From positions 30,309-94,308 of the forward strand of contig NZ_NRRU01000004.1 in assembly GCF_016583785.1 (NCBI RefSeq): a stretch of 64,000 nucleotides of DNA, read 5' to 3'. Each line of letters opens with the position of its first letter. Positions within the stretch are counted from its first letter, which is position 1. This document shows, one piece after another, positions 17,293 through 25,941 of the stretch. Below the pieces are notes generated by a model, which searched no databases, was not told the DNA's origin, and saw nothing but the letters and a program-made list of their open reading frames with translations. Origin of the DNA: Rubrivivax gelatinosus (GTDB taxonomy: Bacteria > Pseudomonadota > Gammaproteobacteria > Burkholderiales > Burkholderiaceae_C). Made by a program: the position numbers and the translations under genes.

Positions 17293-18426
17293 TCACCTTG
17301 CCGGTTGCGGGACCGTGCGTTCGACCGTCGGCGCCCGCGACACCTCGCGCGTCGGCTCGCGGTTGCGCGCTGGTGCCTGGCTGTCGTAGACCTTCACGCG
17401 GTGGGTCTCGCCGTTGCGCAGCCGCTGCGCGAGGTTCTGCTCGGCCGCGGCCATCACCGCGGCGCGCTGCTTGTCCGGCACCTTGCGGTCGATGAGTACC
17501 GCCTCGAGGGCTGCCAACACCGTCTTGCGGCCGCCACCGCCTCTTCCTGAGGTTCCCTTGGCTGATACCGGTGTGCTGTTGTCGGTGCGCGGCGCCCCGG
17601 CCGCATCGAGCACCGGCTCGATCCGGTTGCGCTGGCGCTCGGCGCGTTCGCGCTCGACGAGCTGCAGGTCCGCGGGATCGGGCTCATAGCCTACCGCGCG
17701 AACGCCGCGTGCCGTGGCCTCGAGCCAGACCTGGCGCTTGAAGGCCTCGCTGCCGTTCACACGCAGCACCCTCCAGTTCCGGGCCTCGGCGACGTCGACC
17801 ATCGAGCGCGCGACCGACGGGTTGTCGTTGTCGGTCGCGAGCTTGAACGCGGTCTCGGTGAAAGCCACGCGTTTCGTGTCGCCGCGGTAGCGGTACTCGG
17901 TCCTGCCCATCGGCACGTTGTTAACGATCACCTTCGAGCTTTTGACCATATAGCGCTCGCGCAGCGCGGCCTCGATCTCGGCGGCGCGTGTGGCGCGCAC
18001 GGCTTCGAGTTCGTCGCGAGGCTTCGCGGCGGCGCTGTCGGGCGATGTCCGCGTGGGCGCCTCCTGTGGCTCAGATCGCGCCGCGCCCGCTTTGCCGACC
18101 GGCTCGTCGCTGACGGCCTGCTCGGGCGGCGCCGGCCGGGGTGGCAGCCTGCCCAGCCGTTCCCACTTGCCGAAGATCTTGTGGATCGGCGTTCGGGTGC
18201 CGTCTTCAGCAACCGCCATGATGCGCGACGCCTGCAGCCGGTCGGCGTGGTCGACGATCTCCTTCATCGTCGACGCCCGGTAGGTCGTCTCGGTGAATGG
18301 GTCGTGCAGCTCGTAGCGCTCGCCGGGATGAGACGGCGTCTGCGCCCGCGCCTTCGTGATCGCGGCGCGGTCGGCCGGCTCGACGGTACCGCCAGGTTCG
18401 CGGCCGGATGCGGGATCGGATTCCAT
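17293..18426 (-). CDS. LPD7-domain protein of conjugative element
   Basis: This is a 377-residue hydrophilic protein. The central part, about residues 155–250 (SSKVIVNNVPMGRTEYRYRG through ARGVRAVGYEP), fits the large polyvalent protein domain 7 (LPD7), which is found in relaxases and other proteins transferred with conjugative DNA. Flanks are Pro/Arg/Ala-rich and likely disordered. No relaxase HUH motif or catalytic Tyr region is seen. The ATG at 18426 has GCGAGG upstream. It lies 27 bases after the OmpA-like gene and just before the DUF1173 gene, at the end of the virB operon. It may enter the recipient with the DNA, which is inference. Confidence 0.65.
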   Translation of the reverse strand: MESDPASGREPGGTVEPADRAAITKARAQTPSHPGERYELHDPFTETTYRASTMKEIVDHADRLQASRIMAVAEDGTRTPIHKIFGKWERLGRLPPRPAPPEQAVSDEPVGKAGAARSEPQEAPTRTSPDSAAAKPRDELEAVRATRAAEIEAALRERYMVKSSKVIVNNVPMGRTEYRYRGDTKRVAFTETAFKLATDNDNPSVARSMVDVAEARNWRVLRVNGSEAFKRQVWLEATARGVRAVGYEPDPADLQLVERERAERQRNRIEPVLDAAGAPRTDNSTPVSAKGTSGRGGGGRKTVLAALEAVLIDRKVPDKQRAAVMAAAEQNLAQRLRNGETHRVKVYDSQAPARNREPTREVSRAPTVERTVPQPAR

Positions 18427-18453
18427 GGTGCACCTCGCTGCTGGGAGAGAAGG

Positions 18454-19107
18454 TCACGGGGAGGCCGGCGAGCCGGCGGCGATGAAACGCGGCGCGTTCC
18501 GGTAGATCTCGATCTCGACGCGGCGGTTGAGCGCGCGGCCGGCCTCGACAGTGTTGTCGGCGGCGAAGTCGCCCACCGGCTGCCAGGTCGCGCGAATGCG
18601 GGAAGGGTCGACACCCGCGCGCACGAGCCAAGCCTGGACCGCGGCGGTGCGCTCGCGGGCGACGCGCCCTTCAGCCACCGCGTCCTTCGCCCCGTCGGTC
18701 CGGCCGCGCAGCACCACCAGCGGCGCTGCACGTGCGGCCTCGGTGATGCGCTGCGCGTCGGCCGGCAGGTCCAGGCGACTGCTGCCGTAGCCGAACAGCA
18801 GCACGTGGACCGCGTTGGGCTCGTGAGCCGATGGCGCAGCGACGCCAGACGTGGTCGCCTGTGCTGCCGATTGGGCAGCCGCGAGCGCGGCGTACGCCCG
18901 CACGGCCTGCGCCTCGCGCCGGGCCTCGCTGGCGACGATGCGGGTGTTCTGCAGGTTGCCCTGGCAGACCTGCAGCTCGACAGCGGCTGCGGTGTTGGCC
19001 GGACGGCGGTTGGACTCGTCGGTCTCGGGCGGCTTGGGCGGCGGCGAACCGCAGCCGACTGCCATCAAAGCGACAGCGAAGATCACGAAGAACGGGGCAG
19101 GGCGCAT
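18454..19107 (-). CDS. OmpA-like lipoprotein linked to the T4SS
   Basis: The 217-residue protein starts MRPAPFFVIFAVALMAVGCG, with a lipobox VGC that would be cut before Cys19. A helical middle (residues 35–95) leads to an OmpA C-terminal peptidoglycan-binding domain: LLFGYGSSRLDLPADAQ, VVLRGRTDGAKDAVAEGRVA (the usual GHTD is GRTD here) and RALNRRVEIEIY. It follows virD4 by 16 bases on the same strand. A lipoprotein anchored to peptidoglycan could stabilise the VirB7-less outer-membrane core complex, which is inference. Confidence 0.8.
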   Translation of the reverse strand: MRPAPFFVIFAVALMAVGCGSPPPKPPETDESNRRPANTAAAVELQVCQGNLQNTRIVASEARREAQAVRAYAALAAAQSAAQATTSGVAAPSAHEPNAVHVLLFGYGSSRLDLPADAQRITEAARAAPLVVLRGRTDGAKDAVAEGRVARERTAAVQAWLVRAGVDPSRIRATWQPVGDFAADNTVEAGRALNRRVEIEIYRNAPRFIAAGSPASP

Positions 19108-19123
19108 CGGGTACTCCTTCGCA

Positions 19124-21064
19124 TCACTCGGTCAGCACCGGCTCGACGGTGTTGGCTACGGGCTCGGGCACCTTCGTCAGCTCGAAGAACGCGTCGGCCG
19201 CGGCGCGCAGTTCCGCCGGGCTGGAGTTCGGGCCGACCTTCGGCATGCCGGACAGGTCCAGTGCCAGTTGCTCGACGACCAGCGTCTCGCCGGGCTCCAG
19301 TTCCTCAGGGGCCTCGCAGATGCGGCGCTGCACACGCGCGAAGTGCAGCTCGATGTTCATCGGAGGCACCTCCGGCGCCGGCAGCAGCCGGGTCTTGAAG
19401 ACCTGCTCGCGGTGGTAGCGGATCTTGGTCGCCAGCACCGGCTTGCAGTTCTCGACGATCAGCACCAGGCGCTCGCTGCCGAGTTCCTTGAACTCCTGCG
19501 GCATCAGCAACGCGCGACGCTGGTCACTCTCGTTGCGGCTGGTGCTCGAGTGGCCGTGGTGCCCCAACGAGCGGCTGCGGCTGCGTGAGGTCGCGCGCGC
19601 GGTGAACGTGCCCAGCATCGCGCTGTATTCGTCGGCGTCGCGCTGCTCGCGCGGCGCATACAGGATCTGCAGACCGTGATTCGTCGCGAAGGTCCGCGCG
19701 TCCTTGTCGCCGTAGACGGCGTCGAGTTGCGACATCGCCTGCACGACGGTCAGCAGCCGGATGTTGTAGCCGGCGAGGAAGGCCGCCGCGCTGGTCAGCA
19801 CGCCGACGCGGCCCATCGCGGTGAACTCGTCGTTCACCAGCAGGCATTGGTAGCGCAGCGAGGGGTCTTCTTCCGGCCGGGTCCGGGCGTTCAGGCTCAC
19901 CAGCTGCGAGAAGAAGAGCGCCAGCAACGGCTTGGCGCTGCCGAGCCGGTGCGGCGGCACGCGCACGTAGATCGACATCCGCTCGCGGCGCAGGGCGTGG
20001 AGGTCGAAGTCGTCGGCGCTGGTTGCCGCGTCGACGACGGCGTCGGCGAAGATCGTCAGCGGCGCATTGAAGGTCGCGACGATGCTCGACATCGTGTTCT
20101 CGGAGTTGCCGAGCAGGCGCTGCAGCGCGTCGGTGCATTCATCCGACAGCGAGTTCCCGGCGTCGCGCCGGGCGTCGATCGTCGAGCGCAGATGCTCGCG
20201 CAGGCCGCGGCCCTGGCCCGAGGACTGGCGCAGCATCTCGCCGATCGTGCGTGGCAGCTCGGGCGTCTCCAGCAGCAGCAGGCCCAGGCCCAGGAACAGG
20301 TTGCGCGCCTGATCGTTGAAGAAGGCTTCCGACGAGGTATGCCCACCATCGGTCGGGAAGAAGACCTGGCCGATCTCGAGAAGGTCGCCGACGCGGTGCA
20401 GCCGGCTCGTGCGCACGCTCGACAGCGGGTTCCAGCGGTGGCTGCGCGCCTCGTCGTCGAAGGGCGAGAAGGCGTAGACGACCTGGCCGTGTGCGGCCCG
20501 GAATCCGGCGGTGGCCTCGAAGTTCTCGCCCTTGATGTCGAGCACGACGACCGAGTCGGGCCAGTTCAGCAGGTTCGGGATCACAACGCCGACGCCCTTG
20601 CCGCTGCGCGTGGGCGCCGACAGCATCACCGACAGCTGACCCGGCAGCGACAGGAACTGCGAACCCATCCGTCCGACGAGGATCGCCGGGCACTTGCTGC
20701 CGCCCAGCAGTCCGGCGCTGGCAATCTCGGCCCGGTTGGCAAAGCGCGCGGCGCCGTGCAGGGGCCGCTGCGGCCGCGAGGCGAGCCAGAGACCGCCGGG
20801 CAGCACGACGAGCAGCCCGACAAAGGCGGTCGCGATCGAGCCGATGAGCTTCGGGCGCAGCCTCGTGTCGGCCGCGTACAGCTGCCAGTAGTCGACGATG
20901 CTGGCCACGCCGGCCTGTCCCGGCGGGGCGCGGTTGATCAGCAGGAACAGCACACCGGACGCGTAGGTGGCAGCGATGGCCAGCAAGACCATCGCCACGA
21001 GCGCGGACGTCCAGGCCACCGCCTTCCGTGGCCGGGACCAGGGTGCTGCACTGAGCGCGCTCAC
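19124..21064 (-). CDS. virD4: Type IV coupling protein VirD4/TraG
   Basis: This 646-residue inner-membrane ATPase brings DNA to the secretion channel. Two N-terminal helices (residues 17–35 and about 65–85) precede GAARFANRAEIASAGLL, Walker A APTRSGKGVGVVIPN near residue 150, and Walker B LLVNDEFTAMGR near 410. The start is a GTG overlapping the virB11 stop (GTGA); reading further upstream in that frame only gives antisense-like sequence inside virB11. The C-terminus (about 590–646) is acidic and Pro-rich, a common place for substrate selection. Its presence shows that the system moves DNA and is not a pure effector secretion system. Confidence 0.9.
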   Translation of the reverse strand: MSALSAAPWSRPRKAVAWTSALVAMVLLAIAATYASGVLFLLINRAPPGQAGVASIVDYWQLYAADTRLRPKLIGSIATAFVGLLVVLPGGLWLASRPQRPLHGAARFANRAEIASAGLLGGSKCPAILVGRMGSQFLSLPGQLSVMLSAPTRSGKGVGVVIPNLLNWPDSVVVLDIKGENFEATAGFRAAHGQVVYAFSPFDDEARSHRWNPLSSVRTSRLHRVGDLLEIGQVFFPTDGGHTSSEAFFNDQARNLFLGLGLLLLETPELPRTIGEMLRQSSGQGRGLREHLRSTIDARRDAGNSLSDECTDALQRLLGNSENTMSSIVATFNAPLTIFADAVVDAATSADDFDLHALRRERMSIYVRVPPHRLGSAKPLLALFFSQLVSLNARTRPEEDPSLRYQCLLVNDEFTAMGRVGVLTSAAAFLAGYNIRLLTVVQAMSQLDAVYGDKDARTFATNHGLQILYAPREQRDADEYSAMLGTFTARATSRSRSRSLGHHGHSSTSRNESDQRRALLMPQEFKELGSERLVLIVENCKPVLATKIRYHREQVFKTRLLPAPEVPPMNIELHFARVQRRICEAPEELEPGETLVVEQLALDLSGMPKVGPNSSPAELRAAADAFFELTKVPEPVANTVEPVLTE

Positions 21065-22149
21065 CGCTCCACCCCTGCGCCATCGCGCTCGAGCCGCAGG
21101 CCGCGCGGCTCGTAGAGGATCTCGGGGATGAAGCGCCCGCCCTCGTCGCGGTCGAACTGAATGGCGACGTCGACAACGGTGCGCAGCAGGCGCCGGATCT
21201 CGGCCAGCGTGAGCCCGGAGCCTCCGGCGCTCTCCCGGATCATCAGCGCCATCTGTTCGAAGGCGAGCGCGCAGCTGCCGGCGTGGCAGCTCGTGATGCT
21301 GCCCGGGTGGCCCGATGCCGCCAGGCGCACGAAGTGGAAACACTCGTCGCCGCGGACCTCGGCCAGGAAGATGCGGTCGGGCCTCATCCGGAGGCAGGCT
21401 TCGAGCAGTGCCTTGGCCGTCACGCGCGCCGTGCCCTGGGCGTCCTTGCTGTAGTACAGATGCACGACGTTCGGGTGGTTCGGCAGCATGAGCTCGGCGG
21501 TGTCTTCGATCGTTATCAGCCGCTCCTGGCGCAGCACCTCCTCGACCAGTGCCTTCATGAGGGTCGTCTTGCCCGAACCCGTGCGGCCGCTGACGACGAT
21601 GGTCTGGTGCGAGCGCACCGCCAGCCGCAGGAAGTCCGTGTAGCGGCCCGCTTGGTGCAGCGCCAGCAGGTCGCGCTCGTGGGGCTGCAGCGCCGCGCGC
21701 TCGCCGCCGGCCGTCGAGCTGGTGCGCGCGAAGATGCCGCCGCGCTCGAAGTCGTCCAGGCGCATCACGAACTGCGAGGGCTTCCTCAGCGTGATCGACA
21801 CCGTGCCGCGAGGCACCGCCGGCGCGATGACGATCTGCAGCCGCTCGCCCGAAGGAAGCGTCGCAGCGAGCAGCGGGCGCTCCTCGCTCACCGCCTGGTC
21901 GGAGTAGGTCGCCACCGCGAAGGCCAGTGCCAGGCAGCGCTCCAGCGTCAGCGTCGGTGCGTCGTGGCGCTGCCAGCCGGCCGGCGTCTCGACGAAGAGT
22001 TCGCCGGGCCGGTTGACACAGACGTCCATGACACCCGGCGCGTCCAACGCCTCGCGCAGCGGCCGCATGAACTCGATCACCGAGGTCGCATCGCCTCGCC
22101 ATTCGGCTTCGGTCGCCAGCGCTTCGCTGGGGAAGAGGTCGGCGTTCAT
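21061..22149 (-). CDS. virB11: T4SS ATPase VirB11
   Basis: This 362-residue cytoplasmic traffic ATPase forms a hexamer at the base of the channel. Visible motifs are the N-terminal domain with MDVCVNRPGELFVET, Walker A VVSGRTGSGKTTLMKAL near residue 190, the Asp box ITIEDTAELML, Walker B FLAEVRGDECFHF, and the His box GHPGSITSCHAGS. Size and motifs match VirB11 of P-type systems. It overlaps virB10 by four bases upstream and virD4 by four bases downstream. Confidence 0.93.
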   Translation of the reverse strand: MNADLFPSEALATEAEWRGDATSVIEFMRPLREALDAPGVMDVCVNRPGELFVETPAGWQRHDAPTLTLERCLALAFAVATYSDQAVSEERPLLAATLPSGERLQIVIAPAVPRGTVSITLRKPSQFVMRLDDFERGGIFARTSSTAGGERAALQPHERDLLALHQAGRYTDFLRLAVRSHQTIVVSGRTGSGKTTLMKALVEEVLRQERLITIEDTAELMLPNHPNVVHLYYSKDAQGTARVTAKALLEACLRMRPDRIFLAEVRGDECFHFVRLAASGHPGSITSCHAGSCALAFEQMALMIRESAGGSGLTLAEIRRLLRTVVDVAIQFDRDEGGRFIPEILYEPRGLRLERDGAGVER

Positions 22150-23501
22150 CGCGACACCGCCTTCAGCTCGTAGACCGATGAGAAGTCGAGGTCGCGGGCG
22201 ACGACGACACCGACGATGCCGCCCTGGTTCTGGTAGATCAGCGGGGGGATGTTGATCGTGCTGTCCAGCACCTTCTCGGCGAGCTTGGACGTGTTGTCAG
22301 TCGTCGACGGCAGCACGATCGTGTCGCCGGAGCGTTCGGTCTGGTTCTGCACGACGAGGTTGACCGAGTCGTCGATGAGCGACAGCAGCATCGCCGCGCC
22401 GATGCGCTCGCCCCAGCGGTTGTCCACGTGGCCGGGAATGCCGGCTTCACCGAGCGGCCCAGTGCCGGGCGAGGCCAGGTCGACGGTGACGCCCTCCGGC
22501 GTGCGCACCCGGGTCCAGAGCACCGGGATGCGCACGGTGCCCGGACGCACCGACGCGATCCGGTACTCGCCGTCCAGATGCGAGCCACGCTCGATCAGCA
22601 GCACGCGGCCGTTGTCGCCATAGACGTTGCGCTGAACCATGCAGCCGACCAGGCCCGAAGCGGCACTCACGACGCGGGTCTTCAGCGCGCAGGTGAACGA
22701 CGTGCCTTTGGGCAGCGTGAGGCTTCGGTCCGCGATGCGACCGGCGGCCACTGGTGGCGTCGCCGAGCCCTGCAACTGCCCGCCAAAGAGGCCGGCGGCC
22801 TGGGCGGGTGCGGTAAGCGAGGTCGCCGCATCGGTGGTCGGGGCAGGGATGCCTGCGGCTCCTGCGCTGCGCCCCAGCGCATCGACGACACCACGCAGGT
22901 GCTGCTGGTAGCCCTCCAGGTTGCGGCGCAGGTTCGACCCGGAGTCTTGCGGCCCGGCGTCGGCAGGCGCGTCTGCAGTCGCCTGGCGACTGGATGGCCT
23001 GCTGGTGACGACCATGACCGGCGCGTCCTCGGGGGCGACAGCCTTCTCGCCCCGGCCGCGCGAGGCGCTACCGGTGCGGCGAACGCCGATCGGCTCTGCC
23101 ACCTCCGCGGACGGGTCGATGGCGGGGATGCGTGGTGACGGCGCTGCCGCCGACGATGAGGCCGAAGGCGCAGCGGGCATTTCGAGCGGCTTGCGTGCGC
23201 TGCCGGCAGCGGCCGGTTTCTGCGCGAGCAGTTGATGCGCATCGTCGGCGTCGGTGCCATCGCCAAGCCAGTGCTGTACGGCCACGCCAGCGATGGCGCT
23301 CAGCATCCCGATCGCCAGCAGGACGGCGACGATGCCCTTCTTCGGCAAGCGGCGGCGCGTGGCCGAAGCGACGTCCGGGATGCCGGGTTCGCCTGCCAGC
23401 GGCTCCAAGCGCTCTCCGGAAGGCGGTGCTGGAGCTTGCCCAGGCGCCGGGGCGTCCGGTTGCCCTGGTGGCGGGCCGTTGGGAGTCCGGTCGGTGCTCA
23501 T
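22146..23501 (-). CDS. virB10: T4SS core-complex protein VirB10
   Basis: VirB10 spans both membranes and gates the pore. In 451 residues it shows a Pro-rich cytoplasmic N-terminus, one inner-membrane helix (KKGIVAVLLAIGMLSAIAGVA near 55–75), a long Ala/Pro periplasmic linker, and the C-terminal beta-barrel with the typical LPKGTSFTCALKTRVVSAASG, YRIASVRPGTVRIPVLWTRV and WGERIGAAMLLSLIDD. The ATG at 23501 overlaps the virB9 stop (ATGA). The open frame continues upstream to 24215 without coding character, so that extension is rejected. Confidence 0.92.
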   Translation of the reverse strand: MSTDRTPNGPPPGQPDAPAPGQAPAPPSGERLEPLAGEPGIPDVASATRRRLPKKGIVAVLLAIGMLSAIAGVAVQHWLGDGTDADDAHQLLAQKPAAAGSARKPLEMPAAPSASSSAAAPSPRIPAIDPSAEVAEPIGVRRTGSASRGRGEKAVAPEDAPVMVVTSRPSSRQATADAPADAGPQDSGSNLRRNLEGYQQHLRGVVDALGRSAGAAGIPAPTTDAATSLTAPAQAAGLFGGQLQGSATPPVAAGRIADRSLTLPKGTSFTCALKTRVVSAASGLVGCMVQRNVYGDNGRVLLIERGSHLDGEYRIASVRPGTVRIPVLWTRVRTPEGVTVDLASPGTGPLGEAGIPGHVDNRWGERIGAAMLLSLIDDSVNLVVQNQTERSGDTIVLPSTTDNTSKLAEKVLDSTINIPPLIYQNQGGIVGVVVARDLDFSSVYELKAVSR

Positions 23502-24445
23502 CGCGAGGCTCCTGGCTCGGTGCTGCGATCGGCCCGCAACAGCGGCGCCGGCTGCGGTCGGTCTGGCCCGGCCGGCGGCTCGACCGCTGCCGTCTGCGGA
23601 GCCGGGTGCTCCCGCATGACGCGCGCGACCCCGAGCACCGTCGTCGCGTTCTCGGGCGGCACGCCATCCAGGTCGAAGCCGTCGTTCCAGACCGCGACGA
23701 CGGCGCTGCCGGCGCGCAGCTTCAGGCGCCGGCTGACACGGTCGACGACGAGCAGGTCGCCTTCCATGCGCGCATTGACCAGCGTCTCGCTGCCGTCGCC
23801 GAGCACGTGGAACACAGCCGGCACCTCGCGGTTGTTCGGGAATCGCAGGTAGGTGAAGCGGCCGTCGTCGAACATCAGCGTCGGCACGATGTGCTCGGAG
23901 CCCGCGCCTTCGGCGATCGAGTAGCTGGCGTTGACCACGGCCGGGGCGGTGCCGAGCCGTTCCGCGACGATGTCGGCCTCGCGTACCTGGGGCAATGAGG
24001 GCAGCGTGGCTGCAGCGACCTCGGAGCGCTTCGGCGGCGCCGGTGACTTCAGCGCCAGCCGATAGACGGGTTGGCGCGCATCGCGGTCGGCGAGCACCTG
24101 GAAGCGCAGCATGTAGCTGCGGCGATCGGTGACGACGGCCAGGTTGTTCGGCTCGTGTGCCGCGCTGCGCGCCTTGACGAAGAGGTTGCGGCCGCCTGCC
24201 TGGGCGGAGACGCACCAGCTCGCGTCGGGCTTGGCACAGTCGGCGCCGAGGCCGCTCGCCACCTCGACAATCGATTCGTCGGCAGCCAGCTCGACGTGTG
24301 TGACAGTGCCCTTGCGCACCGGCACGGTGACGACGGCGCCGGAGTCGTAGACGACTTCCTTCAGCCGCGGATCAGCGGCCAGTGCCGGTGTGATGCCGAG
24401 CGCCAGCAGCGCAGCGGCGGCGATTGAGGTGGCGGCGCTTCGCAT
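23498..24445 (-). CDS. virB9: T4SS outer-membrane core protein VirB9
   Basis: The 315-residue periplasmic/outer-membrane protein has a signal peptide cut after ALAA near residue 24. The N-terminal domain carries YDSGAVVTVPVRKGTVTHVEL and the C-terminal domain carries PTLMFDDGRFTYLRFPNNREVPAVF, both VirB9/TrbG/CagX signatures. With VirB10 it forms the core ring. A VirB7 lipoprotein usually cross-links to VirB9 through a Cys, but here no virB7 is recognisable. It lies seven bases downstream of virB8. Confidence 0.92.
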   Translation of the reverse strand: MRSAATSIAAAALLALGITPALAADPRLKEVVYDSGAVVTVPVRKGTVTHVELAADESIVEVASGLGADCAKPDASWCVSAQAGGRNLFVKARSAAHEPNNLAVVTDRRSYMLRFQVLADRDARQPVYRLALKSPAPPKRSEVAAATLPSLPQVREADIVAERLGTAPAVVNASYSIAEGAGSEHIVPTLMFDDGRFTYLRFPNNREVPAVFHVLGDGSETLVNARMEGDLLVVDRVSRRLKLRAGSAVVAVWNDGFDLDGVPPENATTVLGVARVMREHPAPQTAAVEPPAGPDRPQPAPLLRADRSTEPGASR

Positions 24446-24452
24446 CGCATCC

Positions 24453-25184
24453 TCACGGCTGAGCCCGCGCCAGTGTCGCGAGCGGCACGGTGCCGATCTC
24501 GGGATCGGAGCGGTAGGCCAGGACGACGAAGCCGAGCGGGTTCTCGAGCCGGTCGGCCTCGTTGGACAGCACCTTGGGCTGGTACTCGTAGACGATGCTG
24601 GCCACGTGGCGCGTCGTCACATCGGGCGCACCGCGGACGGGCTGGCGCACGGTCTTCTCATACGTCACGGTGGCCTCGCCGCGCGTGCCCTTGCGGCCGG
24701 TGGCGGCAAGCCGAACGCCGACAACGTCGATGCGCCACTCCTCGTTGCCGGCCAGGCGCTTCTGCAAAGAGGCCTCGCCCTCGAACTGGCGCCTGTAGTC
24801 GGCGAAGACCGCCGGCACCGCCATGCGCGCGACCTGGTCGTAGTCACGCTGCAGCCACCACCAGTTGTAGCCCTCGCGGTTGCGCACGAAGACGGCGGCG
24901 TTGTGTTTGTCCAGCGACTCCTGAACCGGGATCGTCTCCTCGGTGAGCCGCTGCTGCACCGTCGTCTCGCCGGTGCGCTTGTCGACGACGATGGGCAGCG
25001 GCACGACCTGCTGCAGCGGGCCGTGCGCGAGCACGGCGCCGACCGCCAGCACGGCGACGAAGCCGGAGGCCATCGCAACGCGCCAGGCGCGGCGCTCGGA
25101 GCGCTCCAGCATCTCGGCGCGGTCGACTTCCCAGGCCGCATTGGCACGGCCGAACACGTTGTCGGCCATTGAACGAAGGTCCAT
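24453..25184 (-). CDS. virB8: T4SS assembly protein VirB8
   Basis: This 243-residue bitopic inner-membrane protein has a cytoplasmic N-terminus, one helix (VAMASGFVAVLAVGAVLAHGP near 37–57), and a periplasmic NTF2-like domain with YNWWWLQRDYDQVARMAVP and VTYEKTVRQ. The ATG at 25184 is preferred over a GTG at 25187 because AAGGGAG then sits six bases away. Length and topology match VirB8. It follows virB5, with a 12-base gap. Confidence 0.9.
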   Translation of the reverse strand: MDLRSMADNVFGRANAAWEVDRAEMLERSERRAWRVAMASGFVAVLAVGAVLAHGPLQQVVPLPIVVDKRTGETTVQQRLTEETIPVQESLDKHNAAVFVRNREGYNWWWLQRDYDQVARMAVPAVFADYRRQFEGEASLQKRLAGNEEWRIDVVGVRLAATGRKGTRGEATVTYEKTVRQPVRGAPDVTTRHVASIVYEYQPKVLSNEADRLENPLGFVVLAYRSDPEIGTVPLATLARAQP

Positions 25185-25196
25185 CACGTGCTCCCT

Positions 25197-25895
25197 TCAG
25201 TCGAGGTAGGAGCCGAGGCTCGACGTGCGGGTAAGGTTCTGCTGCTGGCGCTCGCGCTCCCGGGAGCGCTCGATGCGCTCTTCGCTGTCGGCCATGCCCT
25301 GCAGCATCTGGATCTGCGAGGCCTCGTGCGCGAGCTGCGCGTTCTCCAGTTCGACCCGGGCCTGAATCTCCTGGATGGCCTTCGGATCGGATGTCGCGTC
25401 GATCTCGTCCATCAGCGCGTCGATCTGCGCGAGGCGGCCGGCGGCGGCCTGCATCGCGTCCTGCAGCAGGCCCTTGTGCTGGTACGGCCTGGCCAGAGCC
25501 GCCTGGCAGGCGGTGCGTGCATCGCCGCCGCGGTCCTCGCAGTTGTAGATGCGGGCAGCGTCGCGCAACGCCTTGGCCGTCGAGGTGAGCCCCGAGTAGC
25601 CCGAGCCGTCCACGGCGTTGAGTGCTGTGAAGACCTCTGCCGGGACGTAGTTGCGAAGCCCCGGATCGTTGGCGACCGCCCCCAGCAGCCGCCGACCGTT
25701 GCTGCTCTCGATCTGAGCCTGCAGGCGCTGGATCTGCTCGACCTGGTTGGCGATCTGGGTGACATCGTTCATCACCTGCTCGACGGCGCGGAGCAGGTTG
25801 GCGTTGTCGATGACTGGGATGCCTTGGGCGCCGGCGTGGCCGGTGATGAGCCCGGCGACGACCGAAACGGCAAAGGCGCGGCCTGGGAGTGCCAT
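25197..25895 (-). CDS. virB5: T4SS minor pilus protein VirB5
   Basis: The 232-residue secreted protein has a signal peptide (MALPGRAFAVSVVAGLITGHAGA). The mature part begins QGIPVIDNANLLRAVEQVMN, the typical VirB5 start, and is mostly helical with NQVEQIQRLQAQIES. The C-terminus (SEERIERSRERERQQQ) is charged. The ATG at 25895 has an ideal AAGGAGG ribosome-binding site, so the longer open frame upstream is rejected. In P-type systems VirB5 caps the pilus and contacts the recipient. Here it lies after virB6 and not before it. Confidence 0.85.
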   Translation of the reverse strand: MALPGRAFAVSVVAGLITGHAGAQGIPVIDNANLLRAVEQVMNDVTQIANQVEQIQRLQAQIESSNGRRLLGAVANDPGLRNYVPAEVFTALNAVDGSGYSGLTSTAKALRDAARIYNCEDRGGDARTACQAALARPYQHKGLLQDAMQAAAGRLAQIDALMDEIDATSDPKAIQEIQARVELENAQLAHEASQIQMLQGMADSEERIERSRERERQQQNLTRTSSLGSYLD

Positions 25896-25941
25896 GGCAA
25901 GCCTCCTTGGAGCAGGGGTGTGGAAGGAACTCTGTGTGACT

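Noticed and set aside
19676..21115. 479-codon open frame opposite virD4
   Set aside because: Composition is that of an antisense reading, and all T4SS motifs are on the minus strand.
21065..22102. Upstream extension of the virD4 reading frame across virB11
   Set aside because: The frame stays open, but the extra 346 residues are Arg/Gly/Ala-rich without domain pattern and lie inside virB11. The GTG at 21064 overlaps the virB11 stop in the usual coupled way.
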